Notes: generated by a model not told the origin, from the letters alone. 64,000 nt of DNA from Comamonas sp. GB3 AK4-5 (GCF_041320665.1 NZ_CP166730.1:4588001-4652000), one strand, 5' to 3'; positions 29,101 through 37,202 are shown, numbered from the stretch's first letter. Made by a program: numbers and translations.

Positions 29101-29279
29101 TAGAGGGCGGCAGCATCACGTTTGAGGCACCGGGAACCATTACCTACAAAACGTCTATGCGCACGCTGCAGGGGCCGGTGCGGGGTGGGTATGCGCTGCC
29201 GCTTTTCCCTCAGAGTGTGTGCGTTGCCTGCTTGCTCAAGGCCGCCCAAAGCGGCTCGCCCTTTGCAATCCATCAATAA
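26124..29279 (+). CDS. vgrG: Type VI secretion spike protein VgrG
   Basis: 1051 residues from the ATG at 26124 (MLTAYSADLAS). The trimeric spike at the tip of the secreted Hcp tube. The gp27-like half spans about residues 1-450, with RSYCTQWRESDYAFLSRLL as the usual late landmark. A gp5-type OB fold follows around 519-640 (HSAIVVGPDG, RLRFHW, RWVRVAQ, GWQWLPRIGQEVLVKF, DPDQPIVISALYN), then a DUF2345 region and a long beta-helix needle (about 880-1020). It ends with CVACLLKAAQSG, a common VgrG tail. Residues 163-254 are the part duplicated at 32919-33195. Structural T6SS genes are absent from the window, so the sheath machinery must be elsewhere. Confidence 0.95.
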   Translation: MLTAYSADLASLLTPVTLSADARLYRVELAPGRSDSTAAQTMVQALQPEAWIAREALSEIGEIRLLCLSLEADLVLDDLLGQGLLLHTVCADGSLYTRSGLVRLAERLDAQGGLARYRFTLAPWLWLATQQGRSQIFQDRSLADIIEQLLAPYAAQGAVWRCSSDASALLQQIPARSYCTQWRESDYAFLSRLLSEEGLGWRVQPQPEAAWGHEIVIFADSTQDSATPQSQASPARFHRQDAQETDDAVQALARRSRMGASSVSVAIWNPDARSLHEASTQVRTPAAHAPRLAYDHLLGQDDHSKALEGSRAVERSAQRLIEGIEAHSDTFLGHSSLRSAHYGTRLTVQEAPALGLSSESSSAEVALLLDALEQVGFNDLPTGSVQAIEASLGRPEDHLWFDTAPAAPDIQASSLGVSDLAPVSVSETPAADSKTWESRFWEGDQAPLAPDFSAVLIASFTTTQGGHKPRPEPTLIAAARAHGYANRFRASQAALPWRPPLLQPQPSAPSSFMANRPQVFGVHSAIVVGPDGNPQANGADEIYTNARGDVRLRFHWQGEQVQQQDSNPRPDNRSTRWVRVAQRQAGPGLGWQWLPRIGQEVLVKFTDGDPDQPIVISALYNGQGAGGITPTPGGQAAADNDNSLFAQAHDGMVSAQHNLAAGLGGGHAPAWHAASPQPEGHRNATALWGFKSKELGGSGHNQLVFDDSDQQLRVQLASSAQHSQLNLGHVIHQQDNYRGGLRGQGFELRTDGYAAVRGGAGVLLTTYHGPAGSKLEPTADFAPGMALLKQLSTLSEGLDQAAATHQTVRLPGHAGSHKAAASSMDSEHAPHAAMLRTASTLVNADATEQALSQASEKDPSTGDKRVPHTGDAVIAAAAQDGLLAIAGQHMQLVAGEDISLAAGGAINLALNAQARLHTGQAIGLVAAAAKADHDGTGLSIIAAQDAIDVQAQSSTLKVQAKEQLTLQSANAAVEIAASRKLRIATAQGAAIELEGGSITFEAPGTITYKTSMRTLQGPVRGGYALPLFPQSVCVACLLKAAQSGSPFAIHQ

Positions 29280-29341
29280 ACCACCGGCAGAAAGCTTTGC
29301 TGTTCTTATTCGACCCCATTTCTCCTGCCAGCATCGAAGCG

Positions 29342-30211
29342 ATGGCCCAGGCCTTGCGAGCACCAGCCTCGTCCCACCAGTCTTGGCTACTGGTAGATGG
29401 TGCGCTGGTGGAGCCCCAGCATTTAAAGCCGGCGCTGCGCTTTCTGGGCTGGGCAAGCCAGCGGGCATTGGAGTTCACTCCGCTGGCTGCCTATGGTGAG
29501 CACGGCCTGCTGCTGGTGGAGCTTCCCCAAGAAGCCGAAAAATTGACTTCGAGCTTGCAGCGGCTGATAAGCACAGCCCCTGACGCTCCCGCCTGGAGCT
29601 GTTTTGCTGCCACGCAGCCGTTACCGGTACTGCAGCAATGCTTTGCCTACCTGGCCCAGGCACAACATGAGCAGCTCAAAGTGCACTGCCGGGTCGCAGA
29701 TACCCGAGTGCTCCCCGTGTTGCTGGCCCAGCTGTCTGACGCGCAGCGGCTGCGCATCACAACATCCATCACCCATTGGCACTGGTTTCACAGAGAAGAA
29801 GGGAGCCTGCAAACCTGGAAAGCGCCAAGCCCCATGCACGAGCCTGTGGACCCCCTCCCTCATCTGCAAATCAATGACTCGCAATTCACCGCCATGCTGG
29901 ATGCAGCCGAGCCGGACGGCATTTTTTTACAGCTACAAGAAGTGCTCCCCGCTCTGATGCCCAAGCAGCATCGCGGCCGCTTCTATTCAAGCTTGCTGCG
30001 TATTTTGCAAACAGCTACCCAGCTGCAGCTGCAAGGCAACCCCGACCGTTTGCAGTTTGTTGTGCTGTCCCTCGGTTTTGGCGAGCATTTTCACAAACAC
30101 CCGCAGCTCCAGAACACCTGGAAAGCCGTACAGCAAGGCCAGAGCTTTACCGCACTGAAAAATGCATGGAGCGATGTACTGTGGGATACCTTGGAGCAGG
30201 AAAAATCATGA
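29342..30211 (+). CDS. DUF4123 T6SS effector-loading adaptor
   Basis: 289 residues from the ATG at 29342; a TTG at 29297, 18 bases after the vgrG stop, is an alternative start. Proteins of this family (TEC/Tap) bind the VgrG tip and load one specific effector onto it. The fold-typical WLLVDGALVEP opening, the middle HCRVADTRVLPVLLAQLSDA and the following THWHW patch are visible. It is encoded between vgrG and the lipase, the position expected for the dedicated chaperone of that effector. The start of the next gene overlaps its stop (ATGA at 30208). Confidence 0.88.
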   Translation: MAQALRAPASSHQSWLLVDGALVEPQHLKPALRFLGWASQRALEFTPLAAYGEHGLLLVELPQEAEKLTSSLQRLISTAPDAPAWSCFAATQPLPVLQQCFAYLAQAQHEQLKVHCRVADTRVLPVLLAQLSDAQRLRITTSITHWHWFHREEGSLQTWKAPSPMHEPVDPLPHLQINDSQFTAMLDAAEPDGIFLQLQEVLPALMPKQHRGRFYSSLLRILQTATQLQLQGNPDRLQFVVLSLGFGEHFHKHPQLQNTWKAVQQGQSFTALKNAWSDVLWDTLEQEKS

Positions 30212-30729
30212 ATACTTTTAAATCTCTCAACCTGGCAACAGGTCACATCCATACCACGCGATTTTTATTTATTGCATTTTTTTCGCTGCTTCTTTCTGCC
30301 TGCAGTAGCCATCAAAAACCTGTAGCCCCAGCCCGCATACCTATTCAAATCACAGCTTACAACCATACACAAGATTATATTCATCAATATTATATTGATG
30401 GAAAATCAGGTGGAAATGTTCGTGCTTACGGAATCGATGGAATATTATGCTGTACTACCATCCCTGAAAAATGGCATGAAGGTCTCACCGCCACGGTTAA
30501 GTGGACTACGTCCAGTGGAATCCCAGGGGACCGCAGACCAGGAGCTGAAAAAGAGACTTGGCATGAGCAAAAAGTGGCTATTGAGCCATATACCAGACCT
30601 GTTGACTATATCGCCCCGCATTTTTTACCCAATGGAGAGGTACGTTTGATTGTTTCACCTCAACTTGCGGGAGGAAAGGGGTATCCAGGGCCAGATGAGC
30701 CTATAGCTCCTCCAGGATGGAAAAAATGA
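30208..30729 (+). CDS. DUF3304-type lipoprotein, possible effector immunity protein (copy 1)
   Basis: 173 residues. Lipoprotein signal with lipobox LSAC (Cys32) after a strongly hydrophobic helix. The mature part carries the DUF3304 landmarks AYNHTQDYIHQYYIDG, GILCCTTIPEKW and TVKWTT. It shares these with the protein at 34547. Translation is coupled to the DUF4123 adaptor by the ATGA overlap. Lipoproteins next to a phospholipase effector are a common immunity arrangement because the toxin acts at the periplasmic face of the membrane; that role is inference. Codon use is clearly more AT-rich than in vgrG. Confidence 0.8.
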   Translation: MNTFKSLNLATGHIHTTRFLFIAFFSLLLSACSSHQKPVAPARIPIQITAYNHTQDYIHQYYIDGKSGGNVRAYGIDGILCCTTIPEKWHEGLTATVKWTTSSGIPGDRRPGAEKETWHEQKVAIEPYTRPVDYIAPHFLPNGEVRLIVSPQLAGGKGYPGPDEPIAPPGWKK

Positions 30730-30759
30730 CTTCCATAAAAATATCTGTTGGAGCAACTT

Positions 30760-32880
30760 ATGAGTGAATTTACGACAGGCTGGTATGAGATTGGTTTTGA
30801 CAAGCAAACCCAGGAGCGTCGCCATCGTTTCTTTAAAAGCACCATTTTGGTATTGGCTGAATTTATTGAAAAGCCCAGCGGCCGTACCCTGGTGAGCTGG
30901 GTAGATGAAAAAGGCAGGTCAGACCAATGGTCTGCGAATTACCCCAAAGCTAAAAATACCACACCAGAGGCCTGGATTAGCACCACCAGCGGCAATCAGT
31001 GCCAATTCAAAACCCCGGAAGACAAATCACGCAAAGAAGTGGTGCTTTCCACTCGGGAGGCCAGCCAAAGAGCGGAAAAGGCCGATGCCGCGCAGGCTGA
31101 TGGCCTGAGCTGCGAAAAAGAAATCCATGTGGGTCTTTTTTTTGATGGCACCAATAACAATATGGACCGAGACCTGAATGATCTGAGTCATAGCAATGTA
31201 GTCAGCCTTTTCAGAGCACATAAAAATGATCGTTCCAACCATCTTAGATTTTACGCTGCAGGGGTAGGCACAGCTTTTCCAGAAGTTGACGAAGACAAAG
31301 AATCCGATAATGGAAAACGCTGGGGAACAGGGGGAGAGGCCCGTATCCACTGGGGTATAATTCAAATTTACAATGCCATCCACATATCTCATTTTCGGAA
31401 TCCATTAATCCCCTTCGATGAAGCAAAAAATCTTTGTATAAAATCCAAGCTACCCGGCGCCTGGTCTTCCAAAAGAGCCTCGGATATGGTCGACGTTTTT
31501 GCAGACATACAGCAGCGCCTTTGCAATGCCATTGCAGACCAGCGCCCCCGCATCACCAAAATCCATTTATCGGTTTTTGGTTTTTCACGCGGCGCCGCTC
31601 AAGCCCGAGCTTTCTGCCAATGGATTCAGCTGGTGGCCAAAGAGAAAAAAATAGGCTTTGCCACTTTAGAAATTAATTTTTTGGGTATTTTTGATACCGT
31701 AGCCTCTTCCGGCCTGCCTGCCAGCTCAGGCATAGCCAATGGTTTTCAGAATTGGGCGAATAAAACCATGGATATACGCGGCGTGCAACGCTGCGTACAC
31801 TATGTGGCGGCGCATGAAATCCGCCAGAACTTTCCCCTGTCTTCCGCTCGCATCAAGGGAAATGGCTACCCTGCAAACACCCAGGAATATGTGTACCCGG
31901 GCGCCCATTCCGATGTAGGGGGAGGCTATGCAGCCGGTAGCCAAGGCAAGGGAGTGGGAGGCCGCAGCAACCTGGTGTCCCAAGTCCCATTGATGGACAT
32001 GTATGCGCAAGCGCTGATTTCCGGCGTTCGCCTGGACTTCAAAGATGAGATGGCAGGGAAAATTTCAGCCGATTTTGAAATAGACCCAAAGCTGGACAAG
32101 GCTTTTAGCGATTATATTCAGTGGACAAAATTCAGTGAAAAACAAGATATTTCCCAAGGCGGTGCAGCCGTAGAAAATCGCTTGCGCAGCCAGATGGGGC
32201 TATACTGGAGCTGGCGGGCATCCAAGGCACAAGCATCGGAATTTGAAGCCATGCAAAGCTACCAAGCGGCCAATGCGCAAGACAGGCAAAACCTTGCAGA
32301 TGCAGAAACCGATTGGAAAGCAGATGTGCGCGCGGCCGAAAAAGCGGTGCAAAGAGCACAGTCGCAACCCAGTGCTTACGATTCCACACCTGCACCGCGC
32401 AAGCCTTCAGAGGTTCAGCAGCGCTTGTTGGCCGCTGTGGCCAAGGCCAATGATATTCCCAAAGCCGTGGATCAATTTCTTGACCAATACATCCATGATT
32501 CACACGCCGGCTTCTATATGCTGGGCCCTATTACCCAACAAGATACCGACGAGTTCATCGCCAAAGTCAAGGAAAAGAAAGAGGCCCACGATGCCTGGAT
32601 GGCGCGGCAGACCAAAATTGGCAATTTCTCCGAAAGCGGCTCATTCGAAGAAATCGATGAATATCGGTCACCCTACAAGCTCAATCAATTTGAAAAGCGA
32701 GTGATTGAGCAAGATGCCAAGCAGCCGGGCACCATGGCTTTGATGTCTGATGTCGATGCCCCGGAATTGAGAGAGAGCATGGGCATCATCATGGGAACGG
32801 GCGTCCGCATCTTTGCCTCCAGCACTCGGCGGGAATCTGACGGCCATGGGCGCTACCGCGAGGTGTTTGACTGGAGCTGA
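30760..32880 (+). CDS. T6SS lipase effector, Tle1 type (DUF2235)
   Basis: 706 residues from the ATG at 30760, which has GGAG 7 bases upstream. An alpha/beta-hydrolase of the Tle1 phospholipase family, toxic to rival cells from the periplasm. The catalytic triad is visible: nucleophile Ser in FGFSRGAAQAR (about residues 271-281), Asp in FLGIFDTVASS, and His in YPGAHSDVGGGY (about 378-389). The first strand LFFDGTNNN (about 126-134) is also family-typical. About 120 residues of unrecognised N-terminal region precede the fold and may be the adaptor-binding part; a Lys/Gln/Ala-rich helical stretch (about 490-560) interrupts the C-terminal half. Follows vgrG, adaptor and lipoprotein in one transcription unit. 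Confidence 0.9.
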   Translation: MSEFTTGWYEIGFDKQTQERRHRFFKSTILVLAEFIEKPSGRTLVSWVDEKGRSDQWSANYPKAKNTTPEAWISTTSGNQCQFKTPEDKSRKEVVLSTREASQRAEKADAAQADGLSCEKEIHVGLFFDGTNNNMDRDLNDLSHSNVVSLFRAHKNDRSNHLRFYAAGVGTAFPEVDEDKESDNGKRWGTGGEARIHWGIIQIYNAIHISHFRNPLIPFDEAKNLCIKSKLPGAWSSKRASDMVDVFADIQQRLCNAIADQRPRITKIHLSVFGFSRGAAQARAFCQWIQLVAKEKKIGFATLEINFLGIFDTVASSGLPASSGIANGFQNWANKTMDIRGVQRCVHYVAAHEIRQNFPLSSARIKGNGYPANTQEYVYPGAHSDVGGGYAAGSQGKGVGGRSNLVSQVPLMDMYAQALISGVRLDFKDEMAGKISADFEIDPKLDKAFSDYIQWTKFSEKQDISQGGAAVENRLRSQMGLYWSWRASKAQASEFEAMQSYQAANAQDRQNLADAETDWKADVRAAEKAVQRAQSQPSAYDSTPAPRKPSEVQQRLLAAVAKANDIPKAVDQFLDQYIHDSHAGFYMLGPITQQDTDEFIAKVKEKKEAHDAWMARQTKIGNFSESGSFEEIDEYRSPYKLNQFEKRVIEQDAKQPGTMALMSDVDAPELRESMGIIMGTGVRIFASSTRRESDGHGRYREVFDWS

Positions 32881-32918
32881 TGCAGCAGAGACTACAGTTT
32901 TGTGACGCAGCACGCTTG

Positions 32919-33316
32919 AGCAGCGATGCCAGCACCCTGCTGCAGCAAATCCCTGCCCGCAGCTACTGCACCCAGTGGCGTGAGAGCGACTACGCATTCC
33001 TGTCCCGCCTGCTGGCCGAAGAAGGCCTAGGCTGGCGCGTTCAACCCCAACCCGAAGCGGCCTGGGGCCACGAAATCGTCATCTTTGCCGACAGCAGCCA
33101 GGACAGCGCTGCACCGCAAAGCCAGGCCTCGCCCGCACGCTTTCACCGCCAGGCCGCGCAAGAGAGTGAAGACGCCGTGCAAGCCCTGGCACGCCAGAGC
33201 CCAGCGCCCTGGCGCACACGCCCCCCCATATGCAGCAGCTGGAGTACAACCATTTACTCGGCAGCCTGGAAAGCAAAGAGCTGATCACCTTCATAGCGCA
33301 CAACAGGAGCTCCTGA
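32919..33316 (+). pseudogene. vgrG remnant
   Basis: Bases 32919-33195 match 26610-26886 of the complete vgrG with no insertion or deletion over 277 bases and only scattered differences, mostly at third positions. The frame then breaks. A second, weaker match (text encoding EYNHLLGS) resembles vgrG around 27000-27020 in another frame, so at least one internal deletion has occurred. There is no OB fold, no needle and no start of the gp27 half. It cannot make a spike and is read as the scar of a recombination that exchanged what lies downstream of a vgrG. Confidence 0.85.
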
Positions 33317-33317
33317 A

Positions 33318-33801
33318 ATGGCTCACTACAAGCTTCAACCGGATGCTTCCCAGCCGGGCGCAAACACAGCCGATATTCCATTTCGCCGCCGAATGCTTTT
33401 AGCCACATTAGGAGCTTTATCTGCGGGACTTTCAGCTTGTCGTCCCTCTGAAGGGAGTTCCAATATTTGGAAAATATTTTCAATGAATGCAACAAAAAAA
33501 CAAGCTGAATTTGCATATTTTGATGTGACACTCATTAGCTATCTTGATTACGCAATATTTGATGTTTACATCAACAAAAAAGACATTGGCGTTGCCAGCG
33601 CTTTTGGTGGTGGGGGACTTATAACAGGCATCCCAATGAAGTTAGGAGAACAACATATTGAATGGTGCGATGCAGGAACCGGGGAAAATTTTCAAGCGAT
33701 CAAATCGCCCAATTTTATCCTCCACGCCCCCCAATCACCGCTATCTCGGTGTTCACATTTATCCCGATAACACAGTGGATTTGATCCCCGAAAAATTCTG
33801 A
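33318..33801 (+). pseudogene. Frameshifted lipoprotein gene, paralogue of the gene at 33919
   Basis: Starts at ATG 33318 with AGGAG upstream. Codes for a signal with twin Arg (PFRRRMLLATLG) and a lipobox LSAC (Cys41), then YFDVTLISYLDYAIFDVYIN and GGGLITGIPMKLG, aligning with YFSVNLLSYLERPIFDVLLN and NGGIITGIPVPLG of the next protein. At the C6 run 33727-33732 the frame shifts and the open frame stops at 33770. Removing one C restores HAPNHRYLGVHIYPDNTVDL and a stop at 33801, matching the paralogue. Either a real inactivation, a switchable tract, or a sequencing error. Confidence 0.8.
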
Positions 33802-33918
33802 CCGCGCACGCGCACAGAGAAAGGTGAGGCACTTTTCCAGCGATGGCAAAAAATCTAGCCAACTACTCAAAAATAAACCAACGATTAGCCTCTCTAAAGA
33901 CCTGCTCGTCCCACCGCT

Positions 33919-34437
33919 ATGTCGTTCACACCTACACGCCGTCATGCTCTCTTCGCAAGTCTAGGTTTGCTTGCAATCCATATAGCAGCTTGCCGCCCTG
34001 ATGAGAAAGAGCAAGCTATACATGGCCAATCCATGCCTCACATCCCCAAACCAGAAATCATCTATTTCAGCGTCAACCTTTTAAGCTATCTTGAACGTCC
34101 TATATTCGATGTTCTGCTGAACGGAAAATTCATAGGAGATTCTGCAGGCCAACTCCATAGAGGTAATGGAGGGATTATTACTGGAATTCCTGTTCCCCTT
34201 GGTCCGCAAACCGTGACTTGGCGATTAGATGGTCCTGAAGGTATGCCAGGCAATGGAGACACCACTCACTCCAGCAACACCCCTATACTTAATCGCCCTG
34301 ACAAAAAATTCACCTATCTTGGTGTTCATATTTACCCAGATAACACCGTGGAATTAATTCCAGAAAAATTTTGGCCCGAAAAAACGCCAAGAGGATTAGA
34401 AATTAATCGCCAATGGGAGATTTTGCATAACCAATGA
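33919..34437 (+). CDS. Small lipoprotein of unrecognised family, possible immunity protein
   Basis: 172 residues. The start TRRHALFASLGLLAIHIAAC combines a twin-Arg pattern with a lipobox ending at Cys25, suggesting a lipid-anchored protein that may use the Tat route. The mature part has three conserved blocks shared with the frameshifted gene upstream: FSVNLLSYLERPIFDV, NGGIITGIPVPLGPQTVTW and YLGVHIYPDNTVELIPEKF. I do not recognise the family. Its place in the tail of the vgrG-lipase unit, its duplication and its low GC suggest an effector-immunity role, which is inference. No good ribosome site is visible before 33919. Confidence 0.7.
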   Translation: MSFTPTRRHALFASLGLLAIHIAACRPDEKEQAIHGQSMPHIPKPEIIYFSVNLLSYLERPIFDVLLNGKFIGDSAGQLHRGNGGIITGIPVPLGPQTVTWRLDGPEGMPGNGDTTHSSNTPILNRPDKKFTYLGVHIYPDNTVELIPEKFWPEKTPRGLEINRQWEILHNQ

Positions 34438-34546
34438 ATAATCCCCAATTGACTAGGTTCACGCTTGGGAAAATTTGGTTCATTGAACCTCGTGGAAAGG
34501 TGCAGATTTTATTCAAATCTTCTAAATTATTTCTTAGGAGCAATAC

Positions 34547-35005
34547 ATGAAGAAAATAAAAAATTTGATTTACATCTCGATTTTTCTAATTTTCTTACCG
34601 GTCTTGACATCGTGTAAAGAGTCTTCCTATCCTGCAAATATTATTGGATATAACCATACCGACAAAAGTATAGGGGATTTTTTCGTTAATGGTTATGGAG
34701 GAGGATTTTTAGATGCTCATAAAGGCGGCGGAGTATTTGTGTGCTGCATTAGTATCCCGAAGAAATGGTCACCCGATCAAAAAGTCACTATCAAGTGGAC
34801 AAATGACCATGGAAAGAGTTTCCAAGAACGAACGATTCCCATCCCTGAGTACAAAGAATCAGGTCAATTTGATGTCCATTTTCTTTATAATGGGGAGATC
34901 AAGGTTTTTGTTACCCCCATGTCTCTATGGCACCCCGACTCTCCTCTCAAAGGACCTGAAGCAGAAATGACTCCAGGAGTTCCTCTTAGAAAAATAAAAA
35001 ATTAA
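34547..35005 (+). CDS. DUF3304-type lipoprotein (copy 2)
   Basis: 152 residues from an ATG with AGGAG 8 bases upstream. Lipoprotein signal with lipobox LTSC (Cys23). Carries the same blocks as the protein at 30208: GYNHTDKSIGDFFVNGYGGG, VFVCCISIPKKW and TIKWTN, so the two are paralogues about 4 kb apart. Strongly AT-rich and ending in Lys/Asn codons unlike the flanking genome. Last gene of the T6SS island; a bidirectional terminator follows. May be immunity for a lost or related lipase; not provable here. Confidence 0.82.
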   Translation: MKKIKNLIYISIFLIFLPVLTSCKESSYPANIIGYNHTDKSIGDFFVNGYGGGFLDAHKGGGVFVCCISIPKKWSPDQKVTIKWTNDHGKSFQERTIPIPEYKESGQFDVHFLYNGEIKVFVTPMSLWHPDSPLKGPEAEMTPGVPLRKIKN

Positions 35006-35063
35006 TCAATGGGATTTATAGCCTCGAATAATACTTCTCAGCAAATAATAAAAAACGTGTCAA

Positions 35064-35096
35064 AAAATCGGCCGCGATTGCGGCCGATTTTTATGG
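35064..35096. terminator. Bidirectional rho-independent terminator
   Basis: Perfect 12-bp stem AAAATCGGCCGC (35064-35075) with GCGGCCGATTTT (35080-35091), T tract on the plus strand and an A tract on the left giving a T tract on the minus strand. Separates the rightward T6SS island from the leftward copper receptor gene. Confidence 0.92.
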
Positions 35097-35108
35097 TTTT
35101 AGCTGCAT

Positions 35109-37202
35109 TTAAAACTTCATATCCGCCCGCACCCACCAGGTACGCCCCGGCTCGTTGATGCGTGTATTTCCGGGGAAGCCAAAGCCGGAATTACCCACCA
35201 GGTTCAAGTGCTCTGCATAGGCCTTGTCGAACAGGTTGTCCACGCCCATCAGCAGCTTCCACTGGTGGTTCACGCGGTAGCTGGCGTTGAGCGACAGCAC
35301 GCCAAAACCGCTGCTTGCGCCCATGTCCTTGCCCACCACATTGCCCTGGTTCAGCGCATAGCGGTGCTGGGGCGCGACCAGGCGCCACAGCGCGCCTGCG
35401 GTCCAGGGGCCCTGGGCATAATAGTCCAGGCCCAGACGCAGCTCGGCCGGCGGGGTTTGGGGCAAGGGGCGGCCGTCGCTTCGGTTATCTCCCCAGGTGG
35501 TGGCCAGCGTGGCCTGTGCCGTCCACGCTGGGGTGAGCTTGTAGTTACCACCCAGCTCGAAGCCAGCCGTGCGTGCATCCACATTGCGCACGGCAGAGCC
35601 CATGCCCATGTAGTCGAACAGCATGTAGTCACGCACATAGCCCAGATAGCCCGAGGCCCAGGCCTGCCAGCCCTGGCCCTTCCATTGCGCGCCCACGTCC
35701 AGCTGGGTGGTTTTTTCGGGCTGCAGCGTGGTGAAGGCGTTGCCCTTGTTGGCCGTACTGTTGCCAGGCGAGATCAGCTCCCAGTAGTCCGGAAAGCGCT
35801 GCACATGGCCCAGGCCGGCGTAGACCGTGGTGCTTTGGGTGAGTTGCTGCTCCCAGCGCACAAAGCCGCTGGGCATGGCGTTTTTGCTGCGTTCGTTGTC
35901 GGCAGCAATGGGGCTGACGCCGCCGTAGCCGGTGGCATAGCGCCAGGCCTGGGCCTTATCCAGCCGCAGGCCGCCCACCCAGCGCGTCTGCGCACTGGCC
36001 TGCCAGCCCAGCTCGGCAAACCAGCCGAAGTTGGCGAACTTGGCATTGCGTTCCCAGTCCTTGTTGGCGTAGGAGTCTGCGGGCGTGCCCTTGCGCATGT
36101 CATGCGGGCTGTACTGGCCGTCAAAGCCTGTGACCAGCTGCCAGCCTGCGCCCGGCTCCAAGGTCGCGGCCACGCGGCCGCCGGTGGTGGTGCGACGCAC
36201 GCTGCTGGCCATGCCACCCGCCATCATGCCGGTGGTGGGCGGGGTGCGCAGCGTGAAGTTGTCCATCACATGGTCGGCCTTGTTGCTGTAGACCTGGGCC
36301 TCCAGCTTGGTCAGCCAGGGGGTGAGGTGTTTTTTCTCCGCACGCAGGCCCCAGCTGTCGCGGCGGAACTGGCTGCCATCCATGCCGCGGCCGCCATAGC
36401 GGGCCCAGCCATCGCCAGCGCCGGCGCTCAGCTCCAGCAAGGTATTGGCGTCGGGCGTCCAGCCCAGGGCCACATCGGTATTCCATTTGTCATAGGCCGA
36501 GGGCACGCGCTGGCCACGGCCGTCGCGGTAGTCCTGGCTGTGGGAATGGTTGGCCGTGGCACGCAGATAGACCTGGTTGTTGCCCACCTCCAGCGTGGCG
36601 GTCTGGTCGTTGCGGCCATGGCCGCCGCCCAGCAGGCTGGCCTCCAGCCTGGCACCGGGCTCGGTGAATTCGGGCGGCAGCCGGTCAAAACGCACCACGC
36701 CGGCCGAGGCGCCCGGGCCCCAGACCACGGTCTGCGGGCCTTTGACCACGGTGAGCTGGTCAAAGGTTTCGGGCGAGATATAGGAGCTGGGTGAATCCAT
36801 GCGCCCGGGGCAGGCCCCCTGCAGCTGGGTGCCATTGGTGAGCAGTGGCAGACGCGAGCCGAACTGGCCGCGAAACACCGGATCGCTGTTGGAGCCGCCG
36901 CTGCGAATGGCCGAGAAGCCGGGAATGGTCTTGAGGTAGTCGGCCGCATCGCTGGCCGGGATGGGCTGGCGCGGCTGCTTGGGGTCGGTCACCACCTGTA
37001 CGGGCGAATGGTCATGCACGGCGGTGACCACCACCTCTTGCAAGGTATCGCTGGCGGCGGCATCGGCCGTGCTGGCGGCTTGCGCTGCGACCGGCAGCAG
37101 CAGGCTGGCGGCACAGGCCAGGGCCATGGGGGAGAAAGCAAAAGGCAGGGGCGGCAGGGCGATATGGCCCGCGCGCGCAAAGGCGAGAAAGGGGTAAGAC
37201 AT
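35109..37202 (-). CDS. oprC: TonB-dependent copper receptor (OprC/NosA family)
   Basis: 697 residues from the ATG at 37202; a GTG 12 bases upstream is less likely. Signal peptide ends near AAQAA (about 43). A plug domain (about 50-180: DYLKTIPGFSAIRSGG, DPVFRGQFGSRLPLL) and a 22-strand barrel end in the C-terminal Phe typical of outer-membrane proteins. The copper ligands known for Pseudomonas OprC, Cys-x3-Met and His-x-Met, are present as C131/M135 (GACPGRMD) and H311/M313 (DHVMDN) with the same 4-176-2 spacing. Imports copper across the outer membrane. A DUF2946 gene, often found beside such receptors, lies just upstream. Confidence 0.95.
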   Translation of the reverse strand: MSYPFLAFARAGHIALPPLPFAFSPMALACAASLLLPVAAQAASTADAAASDTLQEVVVTAVHDHSPVQVVTDPKQPRQPIPASDAADYLKTIPGFSAIRSGGSNSDPVFRGQFGSRLPLLTNGTQLQGACPGRMDSPSSYISPETFDQLTVVKGPQTVVWGPGASAGVVRFDRLPPEFTEPGARLEASLLGGGHGRNDQTATLEVGNNQVYLRATANHSHSQDYRDGRGQRVPSAYDKWNTDVALGWTPDANTLLELSAGAGDGWARYGGRGMDGSQFRRDSWGLRAEKKHLTPWLTKLEAQVYSNKADHVMDNFTLRTPPTTGMMAGGMASSVRRTTTGGRVAATLEPGAGWQLVTGFDGQYSPHDMRKGTPADSYANKDWERNAKFANFGWFAELGWQASAQTRWVGGLRLDKAQAWRYATGYGGVSPIAADNERSKNAMPSGFVRWEQQLTQSTTVYAGLGHVQRFPDYWELISPGNSTANKGNAFTTLQPEKTTQLDVGAQWKGQGWQAWASGYLGYVRDYMLFDYMGMGSAVRNVDARTAGFELGGNYKLTPAWTAQATLATTWGDNRSDGRPLPQTPPAELRLGLDYYAQGPWTAGALWRLVAPQHRYALNQGNVVGKDMGASSGFGVLSLNASYRVNHQWKLLMGVDNLFDKAYAEHLNLVGNSGFGFPGNTRINEPGRTWWVRADMKF

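Noticed and set aside
32880-33284. 134-codon frame read as a separate small gene
   Set aside because: Its body is a slice of the vgrG gp27-like region followed by out-of-frame residues; called as a vgrG remnant instead.
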